Below are positions 14,191-27,600 of a stretch of DNA of 64,000 nucleotides, in pieces (the first letter of the stretch is position 1; each line of letters starts with the position of its first letter). The translations under genes were made by a program, and so were the position numbers. Location: assembly GCA_900074885.1 (NCBI GenBank), contig FJUW01000031.1, positions 436,634-500,633 of the forward strand. The letters run 5' to 3'. The notes under the pieces were generated by a model. The model was not told where the DNA came from. It did no database searches and saw only the letters and a list, made by a program, of their open reading frames with translations. This stretch comes from Rhynchosporium graminicola (lineage: Eukaryota; Ascomycota; Leotiomycetes; Helotiales; Ploettnerulaceae).

Positions 14191-17100
14191 TGTTAAGAAA
14201 ATAAGCTATAATCGAGTATAAAGCTAAAGTTAATTATATTAATATTAATATAGCTACTACTATATGCCTTATTATTATAAACAAGAGAAAGTTATTATAT
14301 TTAGCTACTATTATAGGCCTTATTATTATAAATAAGAGAAACCTATTACTATATATTTAGCTATTAGTAGAAATAAATTTAACTTTTAAGGATATATAAG
14401 AAATATCCTAATTAATATTAATAGAGTTAAGAATTATAATAACTTCATAGTTATTAAAAGTATACTTAAAATATTATTCTAAGAATACTTTTCATTATAA
14501 AAAGTAGAACGTGTTTTTTTGCTGCAGTAGTTACTGAAAGAGTTAGTAAGAGACAAATACTTTTACTATAATGAAAATATAACTGATTCGCTTAAAACCT
14601 CGCCTGAACTATAAACTCCGGATTTCTTAATTAAACCTGCTAATAACCGCTGGAAATTTATATTACTATATCTAACTGTTATTAGTAGTATTTAGATTTT
14701 ATTATTAATAGTTCGAGGATATCGGAAATATCATTTACTATATGCACTATACTCGATATAGTTATATAAGGAAATAAGACTAGTTAGTATCTTGAAATTA
14801 GGGAAGATACTATACTTAAGTTATACTTACCTAGAATTCCTACTCTAAGTTTACCTTTAATAACTATAGTAATTATATACCTACTTATATATACTCTACG
14901 TTCGGTAGTACTCGCTTATAGTCGCGATATCTATTAATATTACAGTTCCCCGGATACTCTAAGGCTAAGTATAGATATATTCATATATATTATTCCCTTG
15001 ATTTATTTATATTACTACTTATAAGATACTATAATTATATAGTCTAGGAATTAAATCTAACTTAATATAACTATAAAAGCTAACTAAAAAGCGATCATAT
15101 CTAGTAAAAATAATCGAATCCTAAGGCCAAGATCCTCGATAAGTAGCTAGTAGAGCTAAAAGTTATAATTAAGAAGATACTAGAATAAAAAGAAAATAGC
15201 CTAGAAACTCCTCTTAGTTTTACGACTCTAAATTTTTACTACACTAGAATACTAAAGAAAAATAAGATATAATATATAAATAATAGTCTAATACCTTAGA
15301 AACGAAAACTACCTTCTATATATCAGCCCCTCCTAACTAATAAAAATCCCGAAGAAATAGTAGAAAACACTTAACTCGCTCCTAGCTTAAATTATAGCGT
15401 CTCTTAACCGAGTATCGAAATTCGCTTTTTATATAATAAAGTATATCTAATTTAGTATAAAGATATAGTAGCTCCGGTACTGAAAGCTAGAACGTCTATA
15501 GTACTAGTATATCTAGAAGCGATCTTAGGATACTTTAGTATACTCTAGTATACTCCTAAGAGATAGACCTATACCTTTATTAGTAGTAATAAAGAGAGAA
15601 AGTTCTACTAACTTACTAATCAGTCTCGAATAAGATTCTTAGCTTACGTAATACTAACCTCGGTACTATAAAGACTAATCTCACGAGCTATCTAGCTTAG
15701 AAAGTCTCGCTAAGGTATCTTAATATAGTATCCGGATAATTATTTAAAGCTCCTAATAAACTATAAATTACTTCTATTAAGCTTAGGTAAGTTATTATTA
15801 GTAATAATTATCGACTCGAAAGCTATACCTTAGGTAGAGGACTTTAGTATTAAAGAGATAAACTAAAAGCTTAGCTTTATTATCGCTAACCTAGTTATTT
15901 ATAGTACTATCTATTAAGCAGTAGTCAGGGATACTACTAGCTATAATCTAGTTAAATTCATACTAGAAATTATACTTAACTCTTATTTAACCTTTAGTTA
16001 AGCTATCGCTATAAGCTAGACTAAAAGTAATCGAGGTATCGATCTTACTAGCGATATCCTAAAAGAAGTAGCTAGGAACGACAAAAGATACCTCCTTTAG
16101 AAATAGGGTTCCTATAGCCGTATTAGTCTAAGCTATATCCTCGTATATACCATAGAGAGCTTATATAATAGTATATATACTAGTAATTATATATCTATAA
16201 ACTATATCCTAGTTAATATAGCTATAGATAAGATCATCTGCGTATAGTAAAGCTTAGTAATTACTTATTCGAAAGAGAATTATCTTACGAAAAGGAAAAT
16301 ATCCCGCGAGTAAATCTTATAGTATTAGAAAAGGGAGAACAGAATAGACTATCGAAATACGTGCTATATTTCTAGTCGTAATAATTAATAACTTAGCTAT
16401 TATATATAATAGTAATACGCTAAATATCGATATAAGTATTATATATATCCTAAAGTAATCGTATAATTAACTATATATATAGATACTTATAGAAGAGAAT
16501 GATATCGAACTTTAGATTAAAATATAACTTAAATAAGTTATACTTATTAAAAGTACTATTAGTATTCTAGACTATTATTATAAAGTCTATAAGAGAGCTT
16601 TAGCGCTTCCTCGCGGGAATTCCAGTTTACTTCTATTAGTACTAGTAGTCTACGTAAGCGTAGTAATAAGCGGGTAGTAGTAATATAAGGCTATCTTCAG
16701 GTCCTTTTCAGTACTAACCCAGATCACCTTAAGGATATAGTCTATATTATTAAGCGCAATAGACTAAATCTAAAGTCAGCGCTCAGACAGGAGGTCACTG
16801 AAAATAATAAACTCTATTAATAGTACCCTAAAGTCGTATTAGCTATTATACTAAGTATTAATATTATATAATTTAATTAACTTACTTTCGTACTAACTTT
16901 AATGAAGTTCTAAGTCCTCTAATAGCTAATCTATTTATGCCTTTTAAGAAGCTACTTATATTAATAGGATATCCGGCACCTTAGCCTCTTACTAAATAGT
17001 AACCTCCTTATTAAGGATAAGTAAGACTTTTCACTAAGCTATTACGACTATTTCCCTTATAATTATTACTAATATTACTCTTACCCGAGCTTATATATAA

Positions 17101-18350
17101 GTTAATTTATTAGGAAGGGCCAGAGGAGTAGAAGCAATTTCGCTAAGCTCGATAGGCTAGAACTTCCTAAACTACTTTACTTGTCCCTTCGACTTAAGCT
17201 TATTAGTTATAGCGTTACTTTAGTTAGACTAGTTAAGCTATCCGTTAGTATTAAGTAATATATTATAAAGTAAGCTTAGAGAGACTTATAAGGGAAGTAC
17301 TAGAATTCCGCGATATAGAAGCACGCGAAGCTTTAAAGGTTAAAGATATAGTATTTAGAAGTTAAGAAATAATAATTATTAGGATTAATAATAGAAGATT
17401 AAATTATACTAAGTGCACTCGAGCTATAAATTAAGAAGATTCAGGAGTAATAAGAAGTATAAAGAACTAATTAATATAATATTAAGTAGAGGTACGAGAG
17501 GATATTTTATAGAATAAAGTATAAAAGAAAAGTCGAATCTCGAAAATTCGTATTATCGAAGAGAACAGGAGTAGGTAGAGGCGCTTATAGAGATTTATAT
17601 ACGTATACTAAGCTTTATTTTATCGTACCTCACTAAGCGATAATTTTCTACTAGTATAGATTAGCTATTAGTTACGACTTCGTTTCACTAACCCTCGAGT
17701 CAGATAAATCGACTGAACTTTAATTAGATCTCTGAATATCACTTCGCGCGTGTTTTACTAAATAATTAGTTATAGGTTTCGCTTCTATTAATCGCTTAAA
17801 TAAAGTTAAGCTTGGTTAGTCTATATTAGTATTTAATATATATATATACATATATATATATATTACTTTATCGATATATTTAGCGCGGAATATAGGAATA
17901 ATCTCACTAGTATATATAGATTCAAATTCTCCTTAGTTACTTGTTAAGAGATAATAGGGTTTTATATATAACTATAAGCTAGGATTAGAAGTAAGACTAT
18001 AAATATTAAAACTTAGAAGGACTTTCTACAATAGACCTTGAAATAGCCCACCTTCTATAATACGTAAACTTGGACTTACTTAAGAGTCTGCTTATCAATC
18101 CAATTCATATAATTAATCTTATCTCTAGCTATAATTAGTTTCTATTTAAACTATAATTTAAGAGATATAATAGCTACCTATATAATAATTACACTCTTTA
18201 GGATAATTATATTACTTTAAGAAGGTATTAATTCTATAGTATATTTTATTAAAGTTATTAAAAGGATCTTAATTAATTATATATAAATTTTTTAAATTTT
18301 TCTATAGATAATATTAGAATTAAAGAGTCTAAGTCGTTTTACGATTATAT
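14191..18350. other. RIP-degraded sequence, unclassified
   Basis: No reverse transcriptase, integrase, transposase or LTR was recognised on either strand. A (TA)n-rich run occurs near 17,840-17,870. A short patch at 16,680-16,800 keeps several CA/TG dinucleotides and looks less mutated than its surroundings. Confidence 0.5.
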
Positions 18351-18399
18351 AAAATGCCTTAAATTTCTTAAAAATTATTTATTTATACTTAAATTTATA

Positions 18400-20850
18400 T
18401 AGAATATTAAATACCTTTATATTATTTTTCGAATCTGAAGGATCCTTTAATAGAACTAATTCTGGCTTCGTAGCTAGTAAATAACTTTAGTTATTAATAT
18501 ATAAATACCTTCTATTATCTCTAGCTCGCTTAACTTATCGCTATCGTATAGAAATAGCTAAAGAAATACTCTCTTATCGCGTTCGCGATACTATTACTAC
18601 TTCTTATATAGAGTAATTCGAAGACGCTTCTTCTTACTTAAACCTTACTTATCGCTCTAAAAAGAGATAATAAAGAAATATAAACTATATACCTCCTTCG
18701 AAGCTTAATCTATAAAGTATAGAGCACGAGGATAATACTGCCTCGGATACGGCCTTTCTATAATCGTAGCTATCGACTATAATAGAAGCCTTATTTTAAG
18801 AGTTATAATAGATCTTGTAATACTACTCGATAATATAATCTTCGGATATAAGAAGAAAGCTCTTAAGGATAAAGCTAGATATATATTAAAAGGATATATT
18901 AATTATATCTCTATTAAACTATACGCTAATATATAAGAAGCTGAATATATACTTATTCGTATAGCTAGTTAATTTTCCTTCTTAGAGTACTAGAAGTTAG
19001 TAACCTTTAAGGATATCAACTACTATTATAAGAGTATTGCGAAAATCTTAAAAACCTAAAGTAGTAAACTATCGCTTAAGCTACTCTAAAGTAGCGTTAT
19101 CTAATAGTAGAGTACCAATCTCTATATAGAGTAGCTATACTATAGCCCTTTCTATAGCTAAGTCTATAAGATATAATACTAGCGCTACTTAAACTAAGAA
19201 GCCCGAGCGAGTAGATAATCGTATCCTTATCTCTATTACTATAGAGGCCCTTTAATAGCGTGCTATACTATTTATATTATATATAGAACTTATATATAAG
19301 ATACTAACCTTATAGCTAGCTAATATACTACTTATATAAGAAATACATACTAGCTAAGCTATTACTCCTTCGAACCTATATATTAGAAACTTTCTAATAA
19401 GCTAAGAAAACTAAGAGATTATCTTATAACTCTTTAATTAGTATCCGCTTACTAGAGAAATAGTATAATTATATAGTTTAATTAGTTTCTATAAGCTTTT
19501 CGAATCTTTTCGACTAAGCTCTAGTAGAAACTTATCCTCTTATATAAGACGAAGTTTTCTCTTAAATCGATATAATACTTATAGAGATTAAGTACGCGAA
19601 AGCTAGACCTGATATATATATATATATAGTTACTTATATTATCTTTTTTAAGAAGAAAGTTAAGAAATCCTTCTATCTCTTTAGCGTTTTAGTATTATCG
19701 AAACTTATTAAGAAGAAACCGGCGATTAGATACTATAACTTAAGCTACTAAGGCTTCTATAATCTTATACGCTATATAAGATATATAAGATACGTATATT
19801 ATAAATAGCGTATTAATACTTACGAAGAACCCTGTAAAGTAAACTACTTAGTACTAAAATAATATGCTAACTATTATAGGTTATATTAATTAGACTACTC
19901 GAACTATCTTATAGTATTATACTATATAGATAGTAAACTTATTAAGAAGATAAAGAAAGAGCTTATAGCTATCCGAAAGTCTAGATATAATTACTTTAAG
20001 AAATACTAAGTTAATCTTATAAAAGACTCCTCTACTAAGTTAGAGATAAGCGATCGAATAGTAAGTTAATACTTTCGCTAGATAATACTTTTAGATCCTC
20101 TTAGGATTCGTAACTTTAGGATTAAGTACGAAGCTTAATAGCTACTATTATAACTAAGAAGTATATAGCGATAGATATTATCTTTATCTATAAATAAGTA
20201 GCTATCTTACTTAGAGTAAAACTCTTAGTATAGAAATTAGCTCGAAATAAGCAGAAAGCTATAGCTACTACAGATATCGAAATAGTCGATAAACTCTCGA
20301 ATAAGTAGATAAGCCTTATTATAGTACTGCAGTAGAAACTATAAGATAAGGCTCTTATCGAAAGATATTTCGATCTATTAAGCGAATATTAAGAAGAACT
20401 TAACTTACTATATAATTATCTTATAACTAGCTTATAATAAGAAAATAGATATAGTCTATATCTAAGAACTTTAAATTACTTTAGATATTAAAATATAAAA
20501 CTACTTAGGATTCAATTTATATATACTAATTACTACTTAAGAGGAAATCGACTTATAAGACTAAAGGGATAAGAGACTCTAAGTACTTATATATCCGAAA
20601 GATAAATAACCTATAGATAAAGAAAAGATATACTTTAGATAGACGTAAATAGATATATTATACTAAACGCTTAGTAGAAACTAATTACGCTAGAAGTTAT
20701 TAGCTATATATCGTATACTTTTACTTATTATCTATAGTCACGTTATATCTAATTACCTATATAGCCTAGTATATACTTATATAATCTCCTTATATATTTA
20801 AAGTAAGCTTTCTCTTTATCTTCAGAAGAGATAAAGCTCTTTATAATTGA
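18400..20850 (+). pseudogene. Tad-like LINE relic: ORF1 zinc knuckles and start of endonuclease
   Basis: Non-LTR retrotransposon remnant. With RIP stops read through, 19,725-19,905 shows two cysteine/histidine clusters. Allowing Cys-to-Tyr RIP changes, the second fits CX2CX3HX6C as in LINE ORF1 proteins. Downstream, around 20,440-20,600, the frame reads IDIVYI-stop-EL, then LGFNLYI and LIYPKDK after read-through. This resembles the N-terminal part of an APE endonuclease (VLIQEP, then a P-G-Y/F and a PRVLTYV-like segment). No reverse transcriptase follows; the trace ends near 20,850 where the Copia element begins, so the 3' part is missing. Boundaries are approximate. Confidence 0.5.
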
Positions 20851-20855
20851 AATTT

Positions 20856-20902
20856 AGAGATTACTTTAATTCTTTATCTTCTAATACTTTAAAGTAATCT
20901 CT
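20856..20902. repeat. Hairpin with 14 bp perfect stem
   Basis: The stem arm 20,856-20,869 (AGAGATTACTTTAA) is exactly complementary to 20,889-20,902, with a 19 nt loop. It lies at the junction between the LINE relic and the Copia element, so it may belong to an element terminus. Confidence 0.6.
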
Positions 20903-20949
20903 TACTACTAATAAAGCTTATCTTACTTTTATATTATAATTAATAGCTA

Positions 20950-23900
20950 TATATTAATATATCGCTTTTAAAGCTACTTATTATATATATAGAAGTAAAG
21001 CTTTATTCTAGCTTTCGATTACTTAAGTTATTTATTTAAGCCTTTTATAATATATTAATTAATATTATATAAGGCTTATATTAGCTTTTTAATTATTTAA
21101 ATTATATCTTTTAATAATCTTTCTAATAATTTACTTAATCTAAGTAATAAGATAATCTATAAGAAACTAAGATAATAGCTAGATTAGATCTCTTATACTT
21201 AGTTTAATAATTAAAGTATAATAATATATAAACTTAGATCTACTAGATTAGATCTCTTAGCTAAGCTCCTTCAGATCTAATTATAATAGCTATAAGAGAT
21301 CGCAGATAGTAAGGATCGAAGCTCTAAAGTAGACTTTAATATAGAAATAAAAGCTTAAGAGCTTAAATTAGTTTAATAAGCTAAAGAGTAGATCTTTAAG
21401 ATAATTAGAAATACTTAAGATACGAGTTAAGTACTTAATCTAACTTTAGCATGACTTATACTACCTACTTAAAAAACTTACTATAATTATTATAGCGTTT
21501 TAAAAATCTAAAGTAAAGATTGAAAATAAGTAATTTATACTTAATCTTAATACTTATAGCTAAAAGGCTATTACTTATACTAAAATCTATATATAAGTAG
21601 AAAAGATAATATTACTAATTTATTTAGCTTTAGCGATTAAGAGATCATAAGCTAAAAAGAGAGTAAGTTTTTAATATCTTCTTCGAGCTTTAAAATAAGA
21701 GCTCTATTAAACTAATATAATTATTTAATCTAATATATAAAAAGTTTATAAGCTTTGTCTTATTATAAGAGTATTTACTAGGAATAAAAGAAATAATAAT
21801 AATTTAAACTCTTAAGTTTAGATTATTAAACTTTAATCTCTAATTAAAGATTATATACTTTATAAGGTCTTAGATATCGAAAGATCTCTTAGAATTATAG
21901 ATTTCCTAAATATAATTAAATCTTTAAATTACCTCTAAGTAAATAACTTTCTGATTGAGTATTAAAGAGCTAAGCTATATAGAAAGCTCTCTTTAGATAC
22001 TCTTAAAGAGCTTATAAAGGAATTCTATATAAGTTAAGTTAATTATATATATTAAGAGTTTTAAAGTAATATAAGGAAAGATTAAAGTATCTTCTTAATA
22101 CTTAGATTATAAGTTAATATTAATACTATATTATTAAATACTACTACTAGTAAATCAAAATATATTAAGTACTTATATCTATATATAAAAGATAAAACTT
22201 ATCTCTAGAAGCTAATATATTATATTAAATTATAGCTTATTATATATAGATAGGTCTATACTATTAGTAGAAATAATAATCTAATTATAATTAAAGCTTA
22301 AGATCCTAAAGTAATCTTAGTAATATATTAATATTTTATATCTAGTAAATAGAAAGACTTTTATATTAGCTTTAGAGTAGATTAATCGATCTCCTAAGTA
22401 ACTTATAATCTCCTTATTAAAGCGTTAGGAGATTCTAAATATAAGTTAAGCTTTCTAAGGAATATCTTAGATAAAAATAAAAAATAAGATAAAAAGAAAG
22501 TAGAACTAGTTATAATACTTTTCTTAGATAATAATTAAGAGCTTATAGAATTACTAAGGATCTATCTAGTTAAAAGTAGAGCTTATCTTCTTTCTTAATC
22601 TATTCTCTTTAATAAATATAAAGCTATTAATCTAATTAATAATTATAATCTTTTAGTTAAAAGCTCTTATATTAAGTTAGGAATTAATAATTATATAAAG
22701 AGTATAACTTTCTAAATCCTTATTAGTAAGCGGAGAACTTAGCTAATAAAAGAGGTCCTTTTAGGACTGAATAGAAATTACTCTAACTTTAAGCTTTATA
22801 ATATTATAATAATAGATCGTTTTTATATTAATATTATCTTAGAAGCTTAATTATTAGACTTAGAGATCTAGTATTATAAATTAGATTATATTTTAAAGAA
22901 TATTAAAGAGAAGAAGGAATCCTATAGATCTTTTACTTAGTTATTCAGAAGCTTAAATAAAAATAGAATCTTATATTCTTTAAATATAAAGCTTACTTAA
23001 ACTATTTACTTTTAAAATAACTCTTTTCTTTAAGTATAATAAATATAATAATCTACTTTATATAAATATAATTATCTCTAGATCTATCTATTAAAAGATC
23101 TATTATAAAATTAGCTTAAAGAGTAATTAATAGAAAAGATTCTAAGAAGATATAATATCTAAGAGCTAGTTATCTTATATTAGATACTCTTAAGAAGCTT
23201 ATAAGCTATACTTAAGGATTAATAATTACTAAAGGAATAGAAAAGTATAAATAAGTATTATATAGTTATATATACTTTATAAAGGATCTCTAGTAGCTAT
23301 TAGAAAGGAAATCCTCTTATTTATTTTAGAGGATAATATAAGATCTATTTAACTTTCTAGTATATTAAGAGAGATTATAATTACTTATAATTAAGTATAA
23401 GTATAGCTAACTAATTATTACTTTTACTTTAAGAACTAAGAAATATAATAAAATCTTTAAGTATCTTAAAGCTTTTAAAGTATAAGTAAAGAGGTAATTT
23501 AGTCTTATTATCTATAGATTTAAATATAATTAGGAAAAGATAATTATAATAATTTAAGGATTTATATATTTTTAAAAATCGTATTTAAAGCTCGGAATGG
23601 AAATTAAGCTTTTATTAGCTTATATCTATAAGCTAAATAGTAGAATTAAAAGAGTAAGATCGGAAGTAATAGCTAAAGGAATCTATATACGACTATTAGC
23701 TAATCTCTTAGATTACCTAGGTCTTAAGTACGCTTTAGCTACTACTTATCTATTTAATAGATTACTTAAGAGAGGGAATAATTAGAGATTATCTCTTAAG
23801 GAGAATAATAAATAGTTTTATAACTATTTCTATTTTTATAATCTAGCTATTATTACTTATCTAGTTATAGACTTCAGACTAAATTAGAACTTAATTTATA

Positions 23901-26270
23901 TATATAGATAAAAAGTATACTTATTAATAAAGGAATAAATAAAAGAATAAGAAAATTAAATATTTAAACTCTTAATAAGAGCTTATATTAGATATTTAGT
24001 AAGCTATATAGCTTCTAATATCTATAAGATCTAGGTTCTTATACTCTAAAGGTTTATTATTATATAGAATATATATTTTAATAAAAATAAATTCTATATC
24101 TTTTCGCTAAAGGAAAGAACTATAATTACTAAAGAGGAAGTTTAAATAATCTGCGATCTTATTAAGGAAGCTGAAATTTAATTTATTTAAGCTAAGCTTC
24201 TTTATAGTATTTTAGAAGGTATTCCTAAAAAAGTCTCTTTAGAGATTAGATTAAATAAAAAGATAATTAAAAGATCTTCTTAATCTTTTACTTTATTTGG
24301 TAAAAGCTTATAATACTCAAGAGAATTCGAATCTAAAAGTAAAATGAACTAATAATATTTCTAGAGATTAGCTTAATTTTACTAGCTTTTAGACTCTAGA
24401 AATTATTTTATTAATTAATATATATAATAAAGAAATAATAAGATAAGAAGATTATATATTAATTCTAAAGCTTATTATAAGTATAAGATAGAGCTTAGAG
24501 GAGCTAGCTATAAGTAAGGAAATATTAATTATAGATTATAAAAGGAATATATAAATTAAGAATAAGTAATATACTTACTTCTTAATAAATTAAGTTATTA
24601 AAGAAGTACTTATATTAATAATATCTTAATTATTTAAGATCGAGATATAAATCTTATATAAACTTCTACTAAAGAATATACTAAGTAACTTTTAAGTCTT
24701 TAACTAATAGATTAGATATATAATCAGATTCGATTAAATCTTCTAATAAATTTATTAAGAGATTATTAAAAGTAACTTGAAGCTTAAATTTAAAAAAGAA
24801 GCTTTGGAAAGTAAAGAAGAAAGTTATAAAAAAGCTTAAGTATTTAAGAAAATTAAAATAAAAATACTTTAGTATTTCAGATACTAAGTATTATAATAAG
24901 CTCTAGATATATAGAGAATTCTTATCGAAAGATTAAAGATAAAAAAACTTAAAATACTTAAGTAATAAATAATCTCTCTTATAAAGAACTCTAAAATAAC
25001 CTTAAGTTATAAATAGATTCTTATATCTTTATACTTTTACTTAATTAATATATAAATATAGAAGAAAGTAGATAATCTTATACTTAAAAATAATATATAT
25101 AATAATCTTAGTATCTTTTAAAATATATTAGATACTTAAATTAGATAACTTAATAATAGCTATTACTTTAGAAGCTTAATCTTTAAATATTAATAGAAAG
25201 CGTAAACTTCTAAGAATTAAAGTAATTAATATTTTACTAAAACTAAAGAGAGTTAATAATCTTAAGAACTATTTAATAAAAGCTTAGTTTTCTAAAGATA
25301 TAGATCTAAAGATAGGAAATATAGAAAAATAAAACTATTAATAACTTAAGATATATAATTAGTATATAATATAAATACTTATTCTTTTAATATGAGCTTT
25401 TAATTATAAACTTAATAAAGATAGATATTTTAAAAGATATTACTCTCGAATCGTAATTAAAGAGGATTATTAAAGCGAAATAATAATTATCTTAACTTAT
25501 ACTAATATACTTAATATTAAATTATCCTGAATAATAATAGCTCTTATAATATACTTCGATCTAGAGATTGAGTATTTTAATATTATTAATATATTTATTA
25601 ATATCTTAAGAGATATTAAAAGATAAAGAGTATAGTACTCTTTTTCTCTTAGAAGATCTAATCCTGGAAAAGTACTTAGAGTTAATTATATTCTCTATAG
25701 AATAAGAGATTCTTTATACTTATAATATAAATATATAGCTAATATTATAACTAAACTTGAGCTATTTCTATATCTAAAGGAGCTTTATATATTTATAAAT
25801 AAAGATTATAAATTAATAATTATATTAAATATAGGTAATATATATATACTCTTCTATAATAACAATAAGAAGTTTAAGTAAAGCTTTATTAATTATCTAA
25901 ATATATAATATAATATATATATTCTAAGTATTATTATATAATTCCTTAGTATCAGAGTACTTAATAATAGAAAGCTTAGAACTATCTTACTTATATATAA
26001 GTAGTATATTAAAAAGATTATATATAAGTTTAATTGATAAATAGAGACTATCTAATTATATTACTTACTTCTTTAAATTAATCTTATTAAGAACTTAAAC
26101 TAAGCTTTAAAGAAATTAATTAAAGCTTTTTAGAAGAGAGTAAGATTAGTTCTTTATATTATAATTTTAATATAACTAGTAAGAAAGAAATAGCGTTATT
26201 AATAATAAGTAGATATATTTTAAGATCTAGCGGGAACTTTTTTATATTATTAGATTATAAGGCTTATTAA
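20950..26270 (+). mobile_element. Heavily RIP-mutated Copia (Ty1-like) retrotransposon
   Basis: A Copia order of domains is readable only with stops ignored: integrase traces around 23,390-24,240, then reverse transcriptase around 25,560-26,250. The latter includes VLRVNYILYRIRDSLY at about 25,670, matching the Copia LLYGLRDSP region. This copy is more A+T-rich than any other in the window. LTRs were not identified, and both ends are approximate; composition shifts abruptly at about 26,270. Confidence 0.7.
23597..23785 (+). pseudogene. Copia integrase fragment, 62-codon surviving ORF
   Basis: Part of the Copia integrase core. The surviving frame reads LNSRIKRVRSEVIAKGIYIR, corresponding to the NG-x-x-ER region with the third catalytic acidic residue of Copia integrases, where Glu appears as Lys (a G-to-A change), then ALATTYLFNRL. 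It is open only by chance between RIP stops, and the methionine is internal to the original protein. Not functional. Confidence 0.75.
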
Positions 26271-27600
26271 GAAGTAGACTTTATGAAATTTGATTTTCAC
26301 TAGTATAATTAAAACTGGATATAATCTCTCCTTCCCTCGTTATATGACTATAATCGAATAGTCACGCTCTGCCGTATCCCGCCTGCCACTCCGATATATC
26401 TTTAGCCAGTCATAACCCAAAATTTCTTTATTTCGCTTATATACTAGATACAGAATATAGCTTATATAGCGTTATTAATATTCGTCCTCGCGTAGAGGAA
26501 AACCTAGTTTACCGGAAAATTAATTTAATATATGATATTTATAAGTTACTATATATAATAACATAAATATAAGTAGTATAATATAACTATTATTAATTTA
26601 TAACAGAATATTCTCCTATTATGAGTCTTATAAATAGCAAATTATAAAGAAATGTTTCGAATCCTTAAGATCTTACTAGTTATTTCCAGCGCACTAGGGT
26701 TTCCGCTACGCAGGGACGGATATTACCTAGCCTTTATTACCTTTCAGATAAACATAGGCCTAAGCTGCGACTTCACAATCCCCGGAGCTTAAACCCGAGA
26801 GCTATCAGAATTATTCGATTTTTCCGAGTCTTAGCTATTATATAGAATTTTCGCAAGTCTTATAAAGATAATTATAATTATCTTTACTAATATAAGTTTT
26901 ATATATAGAATAGTAATCTCAGTACTTACTCTAATATCTTACCTAGCTAGGACTTCTACTACTAATAGTTCAGTTATTATAAGTCGCGCGTTTATCTTAT
27001 AGTTATAATTTACTAGCTATAAAGATATAAAAAGGAAAGCTGAATACTTATTTCGTGATATATCTAATATACTAAAACTCTGCCTTATTACGTCGAGGTC
27101 AATAAATTTATTATCTATAATCAGTTAGGGATTTTTATACTAGTAAGGTATTAAATTATCTCGCCTCTGCTTATCACCTTCCGTTAAATAATCTTAGCTT
27201 CCTATATACCTCTTATATACTAATAGGTTTCAGAGATTTCGAAGGCATAATCGGCTATATAAAGGTTCAGGTACCTTCTTATATACTTCTAGAAAAACTG
27301 CTACTCTATAGAAGAGCTAACGCCCGTGAAGAACTTCGCTAAGTTAGCTATTTCGAGCAACTGAAGTACCGCGTTTTAATAATCCTTCTTATTAATAATT
27401 AAGTTCCGTATACTTGATTTAACCTTATATTAATCTCTCGAGGTTAAGGCGCATATAATACTTCCGGATAGTATAATTATAGTACACCTATATATATTAC
27501 TTCCTGCTTATATTTATAATAGTATAGCCATGTATATTATCTAGGATTATATCTATTAAAGATCGTTATAAGTACCGAACTGCTTAATAGAAGAATAATA
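26271..27600. other. Moderately RIP-mutated stretch left of the SET relic
   Basis: Composition is less extreme than the Copia element to its left; 26,320-26,430 keeps many CA/TG dinucleotides. No recognisable domain. It may hold the terminus of the element that contains the SET relic; no inverted repeats or LTR were found. Confidence 0.4.

Noticed and set aside
17820..17870. (TA)n run as a replication origin or telomere
   Set aside because: No telomeric repeat and no distinguishing context; simple A+T-rich low complexity in RIP DNA.
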